A stretch of DNA of 64,000 nucleotides from Paramecium pentaurelia (GCA_905183005.1 CAJJDO010000037.1:245140-309139); one strand, 5' to 3'; shown: positions 26,571-40,235, counted from the stretch's first letter. Numbers and translations are program-made. Notes: generated by a model not told the origin, from the letters alone.

Positions 26571-29500
26571 ATGGATCAAGAGAGGAAGTTTTTATTGCTA
26601 AAGAAGAGATTGGATGCTTTGCATTATTGTTAACCCTTAGGAATAGACTCTGTTCCTTTAGTTGAAAGATTACTAAATGATCTAGTTAAAACAACTGAAG
26701 GTTTTCAATAATTAAAAAAATAATTGGAAGAAGTATATTGATTTTATAAGAAATAGACTAAAATTAATGCAGCTAAGTTTGAATAATTATTATTACCCTT
26801 AAAAAAGGAGAATTAAAGGATTGTTAATGAAAATAATTAATTACATATGACTATGATTCAAATTAAGGAAGAATGTGATACTAAAGAAAATAAATGGAGA
26901 TCATAAGTAAGGATGTTAGAAAGTGAGAGAAATGATTGGAAATTTATATTAAGTTAAAAAAATAATGCTGAAAAGAAATTACAAGAAGAATTATTTAAAA
27001 AAAATAATGAAAATAATTTATCATCAAGTAATTAACCAGATAAAACATTAAAATTAATTGATTAAATATAAGATTTAGAGAAGAAGTATATATATTATGA
27101 TTATCATTTATAGATTATTATAAGTATAATAAGATTCAAGAGAAAATGATAATTAAAAAGTTTTATTAGAAGAAAAATGTAAGCATTTAGAATTTTAAAT
27201 TGAAAATAGAGAAAAGGAGATTTTGAGATTGAAGTCAAAACTAGATATTTAAGGCACAAATATTGAGAAATTAGCATAAGAACATCTTATTTCAGAAACA
27301 TAATAAAAGGCTTAAAGAACATAAACACAATTAGATTTGTTAACTGAAGAAAATACAAAATTAAATGATGAATTAACAAATTTAAGAAAAGAATTATCAC
27401 GTTATAGGAAAAAGCCTAGTCAACCATAATAATAAAGCCCTAATAAATCTGATAAAAAAAATGAGTTAAATTAGATCAAATAAAGATTATCTAGTATTGA
27501 AGAAGAGAAGGAAAAAAATTAAGAATAATTTAAAAAAATATTAAATTAATTAGAATAGGAAAATTAATAATTAGTTGAAAAAGTCTAGTAATTATATTAA
27601 TAAAATGAATAATTATAATTAAAAGCTTAAAATGCAGAATAAGTAGTATAAGCATATTAAACTGACAAAATGGTATTTAGTAAAGCTGTTAATAATTTGA
27701 AGAATGATAAAGAAAGTACAGTATAGACATTAAGAAATTTAGAAGAAGATAATTAAAAGTTAAAATATTAGTTAAATGAAATGGATGATTAACTCCAAAT
27801 TCAAAGGTCAGAATATTAATAATTATAAAGAGAAAAGGAATTATATGATAGAAATTATAAAAAATTAAATGATGAATATGAAAGAGAGAAAGATTTTGTA
27901 TAGTAATTAAGACAAGATAAGAGAGATTTGGAAAGAGAATTAGATCAAGAAAAATAAATAATTAGAGAATTGAAAATAGAATTTGAAAGAATGGATGTAT
28001 CTAAATAAAATTTAGATAATTTATTATAAAAATTTAAATAAGAATAAAAGAATTAATAATAGTCTCATTAATAAAATCCAAACTAAGGTCAATAACTTAT
28101 AATTGATTAATTAAGAAAGGAAAATGATCTATTAACTAAAGAAGTGTAAACAACAGAAAATCTAATAAAATAAATTAGAAAAGACTTAGGAGAGAAGGAT
28201 AGAGACAATTATGAATTAAAATAATAAAAACGTTTATTAAATGATCAAATAAATGAATTATCATAGAAGAATGCAAATCTAGATTCATAAATAAAATTAA
28301 AGTTATAGGAAATTGCATAATTAGAATAAGAAGTTGAGCAATATAAAAGAGAATAATCAAAGATGAGATTAAATTAATAAAATATTTTAGAATAAAAGTA
28401 AAAGATTGAAAATGATACAGTAGGAGAATTAAAATTATTATAATAATAGAATAATTCTCTAAAATTATAATTATCAGATTTAGGAATATTTAATTCTCAA
28501 TTAGAAGAAAAGCTTAAAATAGCTTAAGAATTACTAAATGATTAAAGATTGGAAAATGATAAATTATAAATGAATTTAAGATAATAGAGTGATGAAACTT
28601 TTAAATATTAATAAAATTTATTAAGAAATAAGGATAAAGAAATGGACTATTATAATTTAACAAATGAAATAGAACGATTAAGAGATTAAGAAAGAAAGAT
28701 TCTAATTGAAAAAGAAAGATTTTAAAGTGAAAATTTAAAATTAGAATCGGTTATAAATTAATAATCAAAATAAATTGAATTTTTAAATAAATTAAAAGAA
28801 GAAGCAATGAAAGAAGCTAGAGAATTAAGATAAATGATAAATGGATTAAAAACAAATGATCATGAAATTAAAAATACATCAATAAAATTATCAGAAAAAG
28901 TAAATAATTATGAAATGACTTTATAAGATATTAATGAATAATTGTAAAAAGAAGTTTAAAGATCTAATAAATTATATAATGAATTAACAGAATCATAATC
29001 TTAAATATCTTCTCTTAAATTATAAAAAACTGACTCTGAAAATTAAATTAGATAAATAAAATTGTTATGTGAAAGTTTAGAAAAATAAAAAGAAGAATTA
29101 TTATAAAGATTATAATAAAAGAATAGCACAAAAATAGAAGATGAAAGATAAGTATTATAATTAAGAGAATTGAATGAAAATTTAGAAGATAAAGTTAATT
29201 AAATATCTGAATAAAATGTTATATTAAAACGATCTTTAGAATAATTAGATCTTGAAAGAGATGAAGTTTAAAATTAATTAGATGAAGTACGAGAAACTAA
29301 TATCTCTTTATAATAATAAATTAAGCAAATGAATGCTGAAATTTAGAAATAATAATCTAAATTATCAGAGGTTAGCACAAAAGGAGAACGTGGTTATGAA
29401 GCAGCTTAATAATTAGAAGAGAAATTAAGAGATTAAATTTATAAAAATCAAAAATTATAAAATGAAAATGAAAATCTAAAATATACTTTATAAATCAAAG

Positions 29501-30568
29501 AGAAAGAATTTCATGAAATGAGATCTGATATTTAAATTTTAAGTAAAGATAATTAATCTTTAAATAATTAACTTGTTAAATCTGTATAAGAAAAAGAATT
29601 ACAATCATAACAAATTTAATTTTTATAATAATAAGAAATTAGACTTAAAGAGTAAATAAAAATGTTTGATATGGAAATGCATGATTTATAACTTAATTAT
29701 AGTGAAGTTTGTGCAGAAAATCAAAGACTTACAGTTTCAATTTAATAAATTTCATTACAACATGAGGAAGTATTACAAAGAGGTGTTGAATTAGAAAAAT
29801 AAGAAGATTTCTTCAAAGTTTAAATGTAAAATGCATCTAAAAGAGAGGATCAATATTAAATCTAATTACAATAATATGAACGTGAAATAGAAAGATTAAA
29901 TAGAAAATCCGAAGAATATGAAAGATAAATAAGAGATTTGATTAAAGACAGAGATGTAATTATCATATTTTAATTATATATAGTAATTAGGAAAAGAGTA
30001 TCATTCATAAAGAAAAATATCTACAGGGTTTTAAGCTGCTCAAGAAGATTTTAATAGATAAATTGCCTAATTAGAAAGAGAAAAATAATATATTGAAAAT
30101 GCTAACAGAGACTTATAAAAATAAGTAGACCTAAAAGATGCTCAACTATCTTGGGAATAAAAGAGAGTAAATGAGATGGAACAAGTTATCATTTAAGAAA
30201 GATAATTATAAATGAATACATTATAAGAAATCCAATAATTAAAAGATCAAAATGAATAGCTTTTATAAGAATTAGAAAAGGCCTATTAACCTCAAAAATA
30301 TAGTTAAAGTAATAAAATACAATTTATCAATTTAGATTATAAAAATGAATCATCCTATGTATCCTAATAATCTTAATAGAGTGGAATCAAGGATAATAGT
30401 TAATTAGATTAATCTTCTGGATGGGAAAGATTAAAATAAGAGTCTGAAAATTTTAAAAAGACATTAAGTTAGGCTGCTATTTCATCTTAAAATCTAAAAT
30501 AAAAAATGAAATCTCTATAAAGAGAATATGAAATTTAATAAAATCCTTAATAATAAAGATATATTTGA
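26571..30568 (+). CDS. BLD10: Bld10/CEP135-like centriole cartwheel protein
   Basis: 1305 residues with introns 26733-26756, 27086-27113 and 29956-29983 (24, 28 and 28 nt). The first ~55 residues carry the conserved CEP135 head: LKKRLDALHYCQPLGID, then VPLVERLLNDLVKTTE. In CEP135/Bld10 this head binds microtubules and links the cartwheel spoke tip to the centriole triplet. Everything after residue ~90 is nearly continuous coiled coil, very rich in Gln, Glu and Lys, interrupted by a Ser/Pro patch near residue 275 and ending in a less regular Ser-rich tail. Length is close to human CEP135 (1140). It should act in basal body assembly, needed for the thousands of cilia of this cell. Other coiled-coil families are possible for the rod, but the head is distinctive. 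Confidence 0.9.
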
Positions 30569-30619
30569 AAATTATCATTAGAATAATATGAATGCTTTAT
30601 TTAAAAACAAATAATTTTC

Positions 30620-31633
30620 TCAATGGTGGTTTATTGTATTAATACGTCCAACTTTCTTAGTCTTAGGCATATCTTAAATAAATTTATCTAATTATCCCTC
30701 CTATTTTAATTTTTCAAAGTCTTCCAAATATTCTCTTAACACTTTGAATTTGAGATCCAAAGGCTTAGTAGGATCATATTCTTCAATAGGAAATTCTGAA
30801 TATTTCTAAATTTTAATAAATGATTAAGTAATACTTTCTTAACAATCTTATTTTCTCCTAAAAGAGTTAATTTTCTTTATTTTAATGATTCAGTTAATTA
30901 CAAAATTGCTTCTTTTGTAATAAGAATTGATTTGAATTTAAGAATTTTAATAATATTAAACTCTTTGACTGTGCATGTTTCTAAAGTGTCTAAATTACGA
31001 GATGCTCTTAAAAATAAGTCATCTGGATCAACACTAGTAACAATCAACAATGGTTAAGTAAAAGATTCAAAGCCCTTCATTAATTAAACCAAATGTTTAG
31101 TCTTTCCTTCATTTAATTTTTCAGTGTCTATAACAGTGAATTTACCTTCAATAAGAGCAGCTGTCAAACCAACTTTGTATGCCTATAATCTAACTTTCCT
31201 TGGTAAATCAATTCTTAATGATCTTATTTTTCTTCCATGTGCTTTAATACCTTTATTTCTTCCTGGTCTTTATCTATGTCCTTAACGTGCTCTTCCTGTC
31301 TTTTTTTATGGATGATTTTTTGCCCCTGATGATGCAGCATCTCTTAATGCTAAAGTTGCTTTAGTTACTTTCTTATTATATAAGTCAGTATATCTCACTA
31401 ATCTTTAGACTAAATCTCTTCTGATAGGCTAATTAAATAATTCTATAATTCAATAAAAATAAGTAAATACCTTAATCTAAAGTAATTGATTATCCTGTAG
31501 GTTATGCATCATGAAATCTGATAATAGGTACAGATACTTCAGTCTTGAATGGTCTCATTGACCAAGGTGTAGCTAATGAGGGTGTATTTGCAGCAAAGCT
31601 AAACCTAAATATTTTGAGACACTGCTATAACAT
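30620..31633 (-). CDS. Mitochondrial ribosomal protein uL4m
   Basis: 318 residues with introns 31443-31470 (28 nt) and 30806-30834 (29 nt). The body matches bacterial-type L4 rather than the larger cytosolic eukaryotic L4: KKTGRARQGHRQRPG followed by a Gly/Lys-rich rRNA-binding loop, then LPRKVRLQAYKVGLTAAL and a Rossmann-like C-terminal half (FTVIDTEKL, PLLIVTS). The first ~40 residues are basic and hydroxylated with few acids, consistent with a mitochondrial targeting sequence. A C-terminal extension of about 60 residues ends in KVGRINTINHH. Nuclear-encoded component of the mitochondrial large subunit. Convergent with the CEP135 gene (51 bp between stops). Confidence 0.88.
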
Positions 31634-31690
31634 ATTTTAATTATCTAAATTTAATTTATATATTCATAAATTATATTATCAAAATATTCA

Positions 31691-32716
31691 TCACTATTTT
31701 TTATTATATACTGATTTGCTGTTGCTATTATTATTGCCAATGCTTTTTTTTAAGTAAGTAGACAATAATCTTTATGTTAATGATTATTTAAGATTAAATT
31801 TTTCGCTTCTTATTAATACTCTAGATGTTTTAGATTCAAAAATGCTAAGACTATTTTTTTTTAAGTTTTCAAGATTGTTAAGATTTGGAATATAAATTTG
31901 GTTTTTTGATTAATTAGGAAAATAGTAAGTAGAGACATCTGTTTTTATTCTCTAATGAAGACAATTAGAAGATTGTTTAAAGGATTTATTCTTTAATAAA
32001 TCTCTTTATTTAATGATATCAATTTCTTTAAACTTTTAAATTAGATTTTCATTAGACTTTCCTAAAATTTTTTCATTTTCATTTATATTTTTCTATTATT
32101 TACTTAATTAAGATTCAGTTTGTTAATTCATTTTAATTTTAAGATCAAACTTATTGGTTCTACTGATTTTTTTCATTAAATTTTATGCCTTAATTAATTA
32201 GATAACTGGAATCTAAGATTCTTTAGCACTTCTCTAGGCAATTTATTTCTAATATTTATCGCATAAAAATTAATTAAAAAAATACTAAAATGAGGTGATG
32301 AGCCAATTAAACTTTTATCTTTTTTGAGCAGTCTAACTGTTTAGGGTTAAATAGATAACTTTGGTGATGCTAGAGATCTTTAATTAAGAGGTGAGAATTA
32401 ATAGTCTCTTAATTCTTTTTTGCAAATCAAAATTTTCTTTTTAACTTTTCCACCACATTCATTACAATCACAACTTTAATTTAATTCTTTATTGCCATAA
32501 TGATGAATTTATTGATATGGTATTGTAAAATTCTTGAATAAACTTCTCCATCCTATATATAATTTTAGTATTTTTTTTATTACTTTTTTTATAGCATTTA
32601 TCAAAACCAAATAATTTAGAATTATTTCCACTATTTTTAATTTAGACTCTTTTATAATATAGTTTATCATGTCCTATTTCCTAATCCAATTCAGGATAAA
32701 TATCAAATAAATTCAT
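31691..32716 (-). CDS. Uncharacterised basic protein
   Basis: 322 residues with introns 32553-32583 (31 nt, GTAATA) and 32312-32337 (26 nt, starting GTTAGA, less typical). The second intron is inferred because the frame is otherwise interrupted and its removal makes the total a multiple of three. A short Cys cluster CDCNECGG lies near residue 75. The rest is Lys/Ser/Gln/Asn-rich, with a helical stretch and several phosphorylatable Ser-Pro sites. No family is recognised; no membrane segment or signal peptide. The two Cys pairs could bind a metal, but a single pair of CxC/CxxC is weak evidence. Confidence 0.6.
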
Positions 32717-32797
32717 AAAATATGATAAAATTATTAAAAATTATTAAAAAAATTATATTTTATTCTTTTACTTACTTAATTAATTATATATATAAGA

Positions 32798-33595
32798 TCA
32801 TAGTTCATTTTTAATTTTTTAATTTTTTTAACGTAATTATAATCTAGCTTAAATTGATAATTCTTAATTCTCTAATTAAGACTAAATTTGTTATTTATGT
32901 TCTGTTTATTTTTAATTTTATTATTATTATACAATTGGTGTAGAATTGAGAGATTTTGAAAAATAAATATTTTGATTATTATTGTCTTTCTTCAATGATT
33001 ATTATTCTTATTATTATTTAATCTATTATTAGAAATCAAATTTTTTTTTAATTTCTTCATGTTTATTGATATTATTTTTAAAGAGTATTTCTTCATCTCT
33101 AGGTGTAACAAATTCAGTTAATTTTTCACCTCTATCTGCAAAATCTTCAAATTCTCTGAAGAAAGGTCTTTAATCATTTAAATTTGGTTTTTACAAATCA
33201 TTTTTAGATATCGATAAGATATGCTAGGATGCTGAATGATTTCTTCCTTAAAATTTTTCAGTTTAATTCAATATAATTTTTATTTTATCAACGAAATAAT
33301 ATTTAATAGGATCCATTAATCCATCATAAATTTAAACACATTCTTGATACATTGCAACTAATTCTTCAACTAATGAATGCGATTTAATTTATTACAAATT
33401 AAAAGTACTTTCAATAGTAGATAAAGAAAGAAAGAATTATTTTGATAATTTTTTGATTCCATCTTATGAAGGTTTATATAAAAATTCTGGAGTCATAAAT
33501 TATTCATCAATTATAAATGTACCATTAGATTATTTTAATTTTTCTTAGTTATTATCTTATTCTTTCTTTCCGAATGCTGATTTAAAGAGCTTCAT
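32798..33595 (-). CDS. Uncharacterised helical protein
   Basis: 265 residues, single exon. Residues 25-115 look like a compact helical domain (FLSLSTIESTFNLQ, LVEELVAMYQECVQIYD, KIKIILNQTEKF), followed by a segment with RPFFREFEDFADRGE and a Gln-rich C-terminal third that is low in complexity. The helical bundle could be BAR- or dimerisation-like, but no family can be named. It begins with MKLFKSAFGKK, a basic/hydrophobic N-terminus that might be amphipathic. It lies 81 bp upstream of the preceding minus-strand gene. Confidence 0.6.
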
Positions 33596-33751
33596 AAAAT
33601 GGAAATTTAATTATATTTAATTATCTTAATTATATAAATATATACTCAATTGAATCTAAATCAATTCTAAATTCTTATAATATTAATTTTATTTTATTAA
33701 ATCATACATTAATTATACTATATTGATATATGAATGTATTATATTAATATA

Positions 33752-34467
33752 TCACCATTCTGGTTTAGGTCTTTGCTTTTTAGCAATTTCTCCTCTTGCT
33801 AAATCTGGGAAATTTTCTTCACATGACAATGGAACATCTTTAAAGTAGTAATTTCCATAAGTATTATTTTATCTTTCTCTTTCATATGACCATTATCTTT
33901 CTCCTAATAAACAATGTTTATAGAATTTGGTGCCTGTCATTTTAGTAACTTACCACCATAAATAAGATGCTCCAAGTAAATACAATCCATAACCAGCTAA
34001 TCCAACATACCCAAAACTTTTATTACTTAATACTAAATTAATACTTGTAAAAGAATGAAGTTTATTTAATACTGGTTATACCTCTCTATCCAATTGGCAA
34101 AAACATTTATCTATGTGTTAATGCAGCTTATATATAGAATAAGTTTATTTACCTTATAAAAAGAATCCTGTTGTACATATCCAAACTGGGAAGATTCGAA
34201 CAAAGTTAAAACATTTCAAGTCCCTTTCAACAAAATCTTAGATATTTCTTGCTACATGGATTCTAAACAATATAAATAATATATTTACCTTTGCAATTTA
34301 TTAACAAAATAGGTTCTTGGATCTATTTGTTTACCTTCTTGAGCATTTTCTTACATTATTTCAATATATCTTTTATAAGCAGGATTATCACCATGTTAAT
34401 AGAATAACAATGGATCATATAATTTTTGAATCTCCTCTTTCAATGTTTTAGCATCTCCCTTGGACAT
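33752..34467 (-). CDS. Small membrane protein, possibly mitochondrial
   Basis: About 215 residues. Intron 34263-34288 (26 nt) is clear. A second is needed near 34111-34152, but its ends are uncertain: the canonical 26-nt choice (34127-34152) leaves the frame wrong by one, so either a 42-nt intron or an extra short one downstream is implied. The protein has a soluble N-terminal ~90 residues, a hydrophobic helix (IFPVWICTTGFFL), a second helix (YVGLAGYGLYLLGASYLWW) and a hydrophilic tail ending RPKPEW. Such two-helix proteins are common among ciliate-specific respiratory-chain subunits, but no family is recognised. Confidence 0.6.
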
Positions 34468-34768
34468 TTTTAATTTTATTTAATTAATATAATAAAAAAT
34501 GTTAAAAATATCATAATTATTTCAAATTTTATTTGTTAAATGATTATTTCTTGATAATTCTTTATACAATTGTAAAAGAAATATTAAGTTTATATAATTT
34601 AAATATAGTATTTCATTGAAATATAATAATAATTTTTTAAACAGCTTATTTTAAACTACAAGAGGTGTAAAAGATAGAAAATTGATTAATAATTGTATCA
34701 TATAATCAAATATATAAATTTTACATAATAATATTTATTAAGGTTTAAATATAAATATTAATATAAAT
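34468..34768. promoter_or_regulatory. Divergent intergenic region
   Basis: 301 bp, extremely A+T-rich, between two divergently transcribed genes. It presumably holds both promoters. I see no ORF, structural RNA or distinct motif. Confidence 0.4.
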
Positions 34769-37077
34769 ATGAGTATTATTAAAATGAAGAAAATATTTGA
34801 TTCTGAAAAAGGTTTTGCACAAACTCCTAGAATGTTAAAACCAATCAATAATTCTTTTAGATAAGGAAGTTATGATAAATATGAGTAATAAAAGTAAGAA
34901 TTGAGTAATTTAGATATTAGCAATTGATTAATCAGATTAGTGTGAGATTTCCATCGGTTAAGGAGAAGGTTTAACATTATTTTTTTTTATTGGGAATGTT
35001 TGATGATATCAGGGTTGATACAATAACTAGTTAATTTGTTAAGATAATGCAAAGTTGTTTGAAATATTTTGATGAATTATAATGTAAAATATAGGATCTT
35101 GAAGATTAATATAGTAAATATAAAGAGGATAAAGAATTGAAGTTAAAAGAATATACATAATTATTATTGGAAAAGGATTAAATAAAATAAAGTAAGTTAA
35201 CAATTCAAGATAAAAATTAATATGTATTACGAAATTTATAACTCTAAAGAACAGTAGAGATTTTGAGTAATAATCTAAAAGAAATAAAGGATAAAGAAAG
35301 TGTAATAAAACCATTAATAAAAAAACAGATTTAAGAATAAACATAAATAATTGAAGAATAATAAGTAATATAAACAGAAAATGATTAAATAGTAATGGAA
35401 TTGAAATAATAATTGATTTTTGCAAAAAGATAGGATAAAATGTAAATTAGTATAATAAAAGAATTGTAAATGTAAGTTTAAGTTTAGGAAGATTAAATAA
35501 AAAATTATTAATTTGAAGTTTAATGTTTAAAAGAATAAAAATAAAAATATTATGAATTATTTTAAATGTCAAAAGAAGATTTAATTAGTTATAAATATTC
35601 TATTTTATAAAAACTTAATAAAATAACTTTATTTGAAGATATAATAAAAGTATTATAAAATAGAATAGATCATTTAACTGTGAAAAGAAGTAAAGAAATA
35701 GAACCTCCATTTTAGAGTAGAATGGATTATGAAGAAGTTTAAATTGCATAAATAACAAAACCATTAGAATCTGAATAAGCATTTTTTAGATATCTAGTAT
35801 CATCTTCATTAGATTAGAATAATAAAAATTCTTAAATTAAATAAGAAGATCAATTTGATATCTCATTATTAAGATTTAATTATCCTCATTTTTCTTTGTT
35901 TTTAGATAAATCCACTCTTGATATATTATCTCATTAAATAGAGAATTAATAAATGTCTGCAAATTTCATGGGTACTCTTAGAGCAATAATGGATGGTATG
36001 TATTAGGAAATGTAAAAAGAGTATTCTATGTCTTTTCAATCCTATGTATTTTCATGGTTGAGTACTTTTTGTTTAGAAAAACATGAAATATAAATAATTC
36101 CTAAAGACAATAAACTCTTGGCTTAAGAATATATTAATAGATTTTATATTTAATTGATGATACCTAGTTTTGATAAAGTTTGGGAAATTGTTTAATTTCG
36201 TCATTTCTTAAATGATATATATACAAAAGAAGAATTATATTTTTATCTTCATATAAGATACTTGATTAAAGGAGTGTGGATTTAATAGTTTGATGCAATA
36301 TATGAATTAGTTAATTATATTAAAATAGAAAAAGCTGAAACAATCATTTTATTGTTTCTAAGTAAATTAAATAAATAAAATCAAAATATGATTTTGAAAT
36401 CTTTAAAATAAGCATCTATAATTGTAAATAATAATATATTGGTTTAAACTGGATATGTGTTATAATTATTATTAGAAATATTTAGAGCTGATAGAAATTA
36501 AAGATATAAACAATTATTTTCAGTATTTCCAAATCCACCAATTACTTTTAAAAAGTTCTAAGATTTTGTATCATCAAACTTTTCTTTAAGTTCTGGATAG
36601 ATTGCTGAACTTTATAGAGAAGTTCATATGATTTCTAAAGGATAAATAAATGTTAATGCCTTTCATGTAGCAACTTAATTTATATGGATCAAATAAATTA
36701 AAAATTTGAATTCAAATTAAGAATTTACTTAAGATGATTTAAAATAAGAATTATCTTAAATACATGGAGATAATTATACTTTATTGTAAAAAAAGATGGA
36801 GTAAACTTTTCAAGAAGATATAATTAGAAAAATGGATATATTTTAATATATTATAAATTTTGAAATATTAAAAAATAAAGATAGATTAATAAATTTTATG
36901 AATCAAATATTGATTGAAGAAGTTGAATAATAAAAATTAGAGAAATTTACTAAGAATGAATAAATTTAAGCAATTATAAAGGTTTAAAAATATTTCAAAA
37001 GAAAGTTTTTACATAATTACTTAACTTTATATTCAATAATTTCATTAAAATTAAAGTCTGTTTAATAAATAGAATGA
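34769..37077 (+). CDS. Uncharacterised coiled-coil protein with C-terminal IQ-like motif
   Basis: 759 residues with one 29-nt intron at 34885-34913, chosen because it alone joins the N-terminal frame to KYEYQQLINQISV and the long body. Residues ~80-290 are a Gln/Lys/Glu-rich coiled coil. The next ~400 residues form a helical globular region with conserved-looking hydrophobic patterning (FRYLVSSSL, YVFSWLSTFCLEKHE, FYLHIRYLIKGVW). Near the C-terminus IIKVQKYFKRKF resembles an IQ calmodulin-binding motif but lacks the Gly. A role in the cortex or cilium is plausible, not shown. The alternative start at 34784 would shorten it by five residues. Confidence 0.7.
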
Positions 37078-37111
37078 TTACTAAATTATTAAATAATAAT
37101 AAAAATATTTA

Positions 37112-39233
37112 TCATTAAAGCAATGGAGTTATAAAAATCTATTTAAATTACTCTCTACAATTTCTATTTTTGAATTTAGTCTTTATAGACCAACTCCTAT
37201 TTCTTTATTTGTATGGATCAATTACATTTCTTCTTCTACGTTTCTTTCTTTTTTTCTCTCTTTCAAGAATCATAGCTATTCTTTCATGAAATCTTTTTCT
37301 ATCTTCATTAGTTAATATTCCTCCCATTTCATCTCTTTTAGATACATAATCTAATTTTAATTTAAATTATTTCAAATATTCTGATCTATGCTCAAAATTA
37401 AATTTCAATTTTAAAAGATGCAAAATATGATAAAATTTCTTCTCATCTTATAATAATACTTCCATTTCTTCTTATGTCATCATTGGTTACCATAAATGTT
37501 TAGTTTCTTATATAGATTAAATCTATTTAAAAGTCAAATTAGTATTATGTAATTATGAAGCTTATCTAAATGATTAAATTGGAGTTAGATTGATTCTTCC
37601 TAATTCTTTATGTTGATCTTCTTTTAAATCAACTGTAATAGTTGATCTAGGATGTTTAATTAATTATAATGGTAAATCCTATTTAATTTCTCTTTTTTTG
37701 ATATTGATTTCATTAGAATATTATTCAAACAATTTAACTCCAGAAGAATTATTTTATTTTTATATCAATTATTCTTATGCAAATTATGGTAATAATACAT
37801 TTCCTTTATCTTGATTGTAATTTTTATCATATTGTGAAAATGATTTATTGACTCTTTCCTATTAAGTATTTTATTTTTTAACTTTAGGCAATTATTATTT
37901 TATTTAATTTTATTATTATGATATAACAGTAACATCATTAATTGGATTACTTGTATAAAATAAACTAGTATCTTTATCCTATTTAAAATATTATTTTTAT
38001 AAATGAACTCTTTCATTCCCAGTAGTATTTATTATTGGTTTTTATACACCAATTATTGGAATCTTAACTTTCCTTTCTAAAACATAACATTTTTCTCTCT
38101 CATTATATTTTAATATAAATAAGTCTGGTGGTAATGGTTGAATCTATTATAAATAACATCTTCCTAAAACATCAGATTTTTATTCTAAATATATTATTAA
38201 TTAATACCCTTGAATTCTTCAGGCAAATCCTTTTTTTATTACTCATACCATAACATTGCCTCATCTTATTCAATTGACTATTTATTTTATTCATCATCTT
38301 TAGATTCTTATTATTGAGTAATTTCTTATTAAACTTAACCTTATTGATTATCTTGATTAGTATGGAATACTTCTTTATCTTTTGTATTTTAATTTTGGAG
38401 TGAAGATGTGATTTCTTTACTAACTATTTCTATAATATTAGAAAAGTAATCATAAAAATCTTCTACTCTAGGACTATTTAAATAATAATATCTATTACTC
38501 ATCTGGAAATAATGAAATTAATTTATCAAACATATTCTCTCCTATTTCAGGCATTCTTAAATAATTCCATTCACACCATGCTCTATAATATATTAAATTT
38601 TTCTTCTTAAATTTTAAATAAGTGATTTTCAAATTAGAAAAATCCTCAAAAAAAGTACTTGGTAATGTTTATACATCATCTAATGTCATAAGTTATGACT
38701 ATTTTATCTTATCTCCTTTTGTCACAGCAAAAAATAAAGTAAATCCAAATATATGGAAGAGTTCTATGTCTAGATGAATACACCAAGTTGTGCATAAATC
38801 AAAGAAAAATTTACCAAGTATTTCTGAATTAATTTTAACATTCAAATACTGTTATGCTGGATTGTCTTAAAATTCTAACATAAAATTATTGTAATCTAAT
38901 GAAGTTAATGTAGGCTCAAATGGAAGTTATTTTATTTCATCTTCTATATTAATTGGTTCAATTATGTATAATGTTTTTAAATCATAGCAATCTTAAACTT
39001 CTTTTAACCAATCATTCAAGGCAGACATAACTCAATTTCTAATAAATAGTACATGCATTTTTTAGATTAAACTCAATCAACAGAGCCTTCTGCAATCTGA
39101 TATTTAACTCAATAAATGTAATGAATCCTATTTTAGTATCCCCCAACAAAGACATCCATAAATCAACTAATTATAAAAATAATGGATGATAAAATAAGGC
39201 TAATCTCCTATTAATGTCTTATTATTTATTCAT
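37112..39233 (-). CDS. Uncharacterised protein with EF-hand-like N-terminal region
   Basis: 683 residues with introns 39031-39052, 38474-38498 and 38185-38207 (22, 25 and 23 nt). The first exon (39053-39233) is recovered by splicing into the frame of MSALNDWLK and adds ~60 helical residues reading LVDLWMSLLGDTKIGFI, an EF-hand-like helix-loop-helix without a calcium-binding loop. Residues ~130-270 form a second helical domain with several Trp/Cys. The centre is a long Gln/Asp/Glu/Lys-rich low-complexity region with DVLGRCYL and PLPPDLFIL. The C-terminal ~130 residues are basic and helical (REKKRKKRRRR). No family is named; convergent with the coiled-coil gene (34 bp between stops). Confidence 0.65.
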
Positions 39234-39714
39234 TGAATTTATATTATTAAAATTTAAAATATATTTCACTTTTTATCATTTCTTAGATGTTATGGTTTTT
39301 AATATTCAACGAACATAATATCAAACATATAAAATGTAAATAAGTATTGTACAATAATCAATATATTTATTACTTAAAAATTAAAATACATTTAACATAA
39401 TAATAAAAAAAGAGGAAAATAAATAGAATATATAATAATATCATTTATTACTACATCAATTTTGAATAGCCATTTTCAAATATAGTTGTATTGCTATTTA
39501 TATCAATTTAGTTATATAAATTTATAATAACAATTTTACTCACTATTGATAAAGAACTAACAAAAATGATTTAAGGGTATTTGAGTAATAATTCTTATAC
39601 AAAAATAATCTAATTAAATTAACAAATAAATATAAAACTAGTTGATCAAAATAACCAAAAAGAGCATCTTCTATATAATTTATCAAATTATAAAAGAGAA
39701 TAGTATGATTTAAA
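39234..39714. other. Intergenic region, no gene seen
   Basis: 481 bp. Both strands are broken by TGA or lose codon-like composition within short distances. Only A+T-rich sequence and homopolymer runs are visible. Confidence 0.5.
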
Positions 39715-40235
39715 TCATATAATTATAAAATCATTATCCTCATCCCTCTAACCTGGATTATGAAGTATTAATTATTCATTCTTTTATATTTTATTATTAA
39801 AACATGTTGATTTTATTTTTTCATACCAGTTACTTATTCGAATGATTTAAAGATGCTATGTATTAATAATACTTGGTAGATTTTTAGAGATTTTATATAA
39901 TTAGTAATTATATTCTTTCATTGATTCTTAAAAATTTTGTTTTATAGTTACTTTTTAATTTTAATTTAATTATCTTAGAGTTCTTTAATAGAATTAATGA
40001 TATACTTTTTAGTAAATTGATACATAGTTTGAAGACTTGCTAAAGTTGTTTTGGTTAAAGAAAGATTGAAAATTTGATATTATAGTTTCTTCTTTCTATC
40101 TTATTTTTTTTTGTCATGTAAATTACAGCTTTGATTTTGACATACATTCTCAAGCCCATTTATCATGTCTTAATACTATTATAAATCTGGCTCAGATTAA
40201 GAAGCAGTTTTCAGCGTTTTATTAAGAAAATTCAT
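39715..40235 (-). CDS. Small uncharacterised Gln/Lys-rich helical protein
   Basis: 165 residues with a 23-nt intron at 39983-40005. Without splicing the frame stops at 39918; splicing extends it by another 60 residues that end in a charged segment (NPGQRDEDNDF), which looks coding. The whole protein is basic and helical (MNFLNKTLKTASQSEPDLQ at the start, FNLSLTKTTLASLQTMYQF in the middle), compatible with a small coiled-coil or BAR-like bundle, but there is no motif to assign. It is isolated, with about 500-750 bp of empty DNA on either side, and could be a remnant of a larger gene. Confidence 0.5.
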
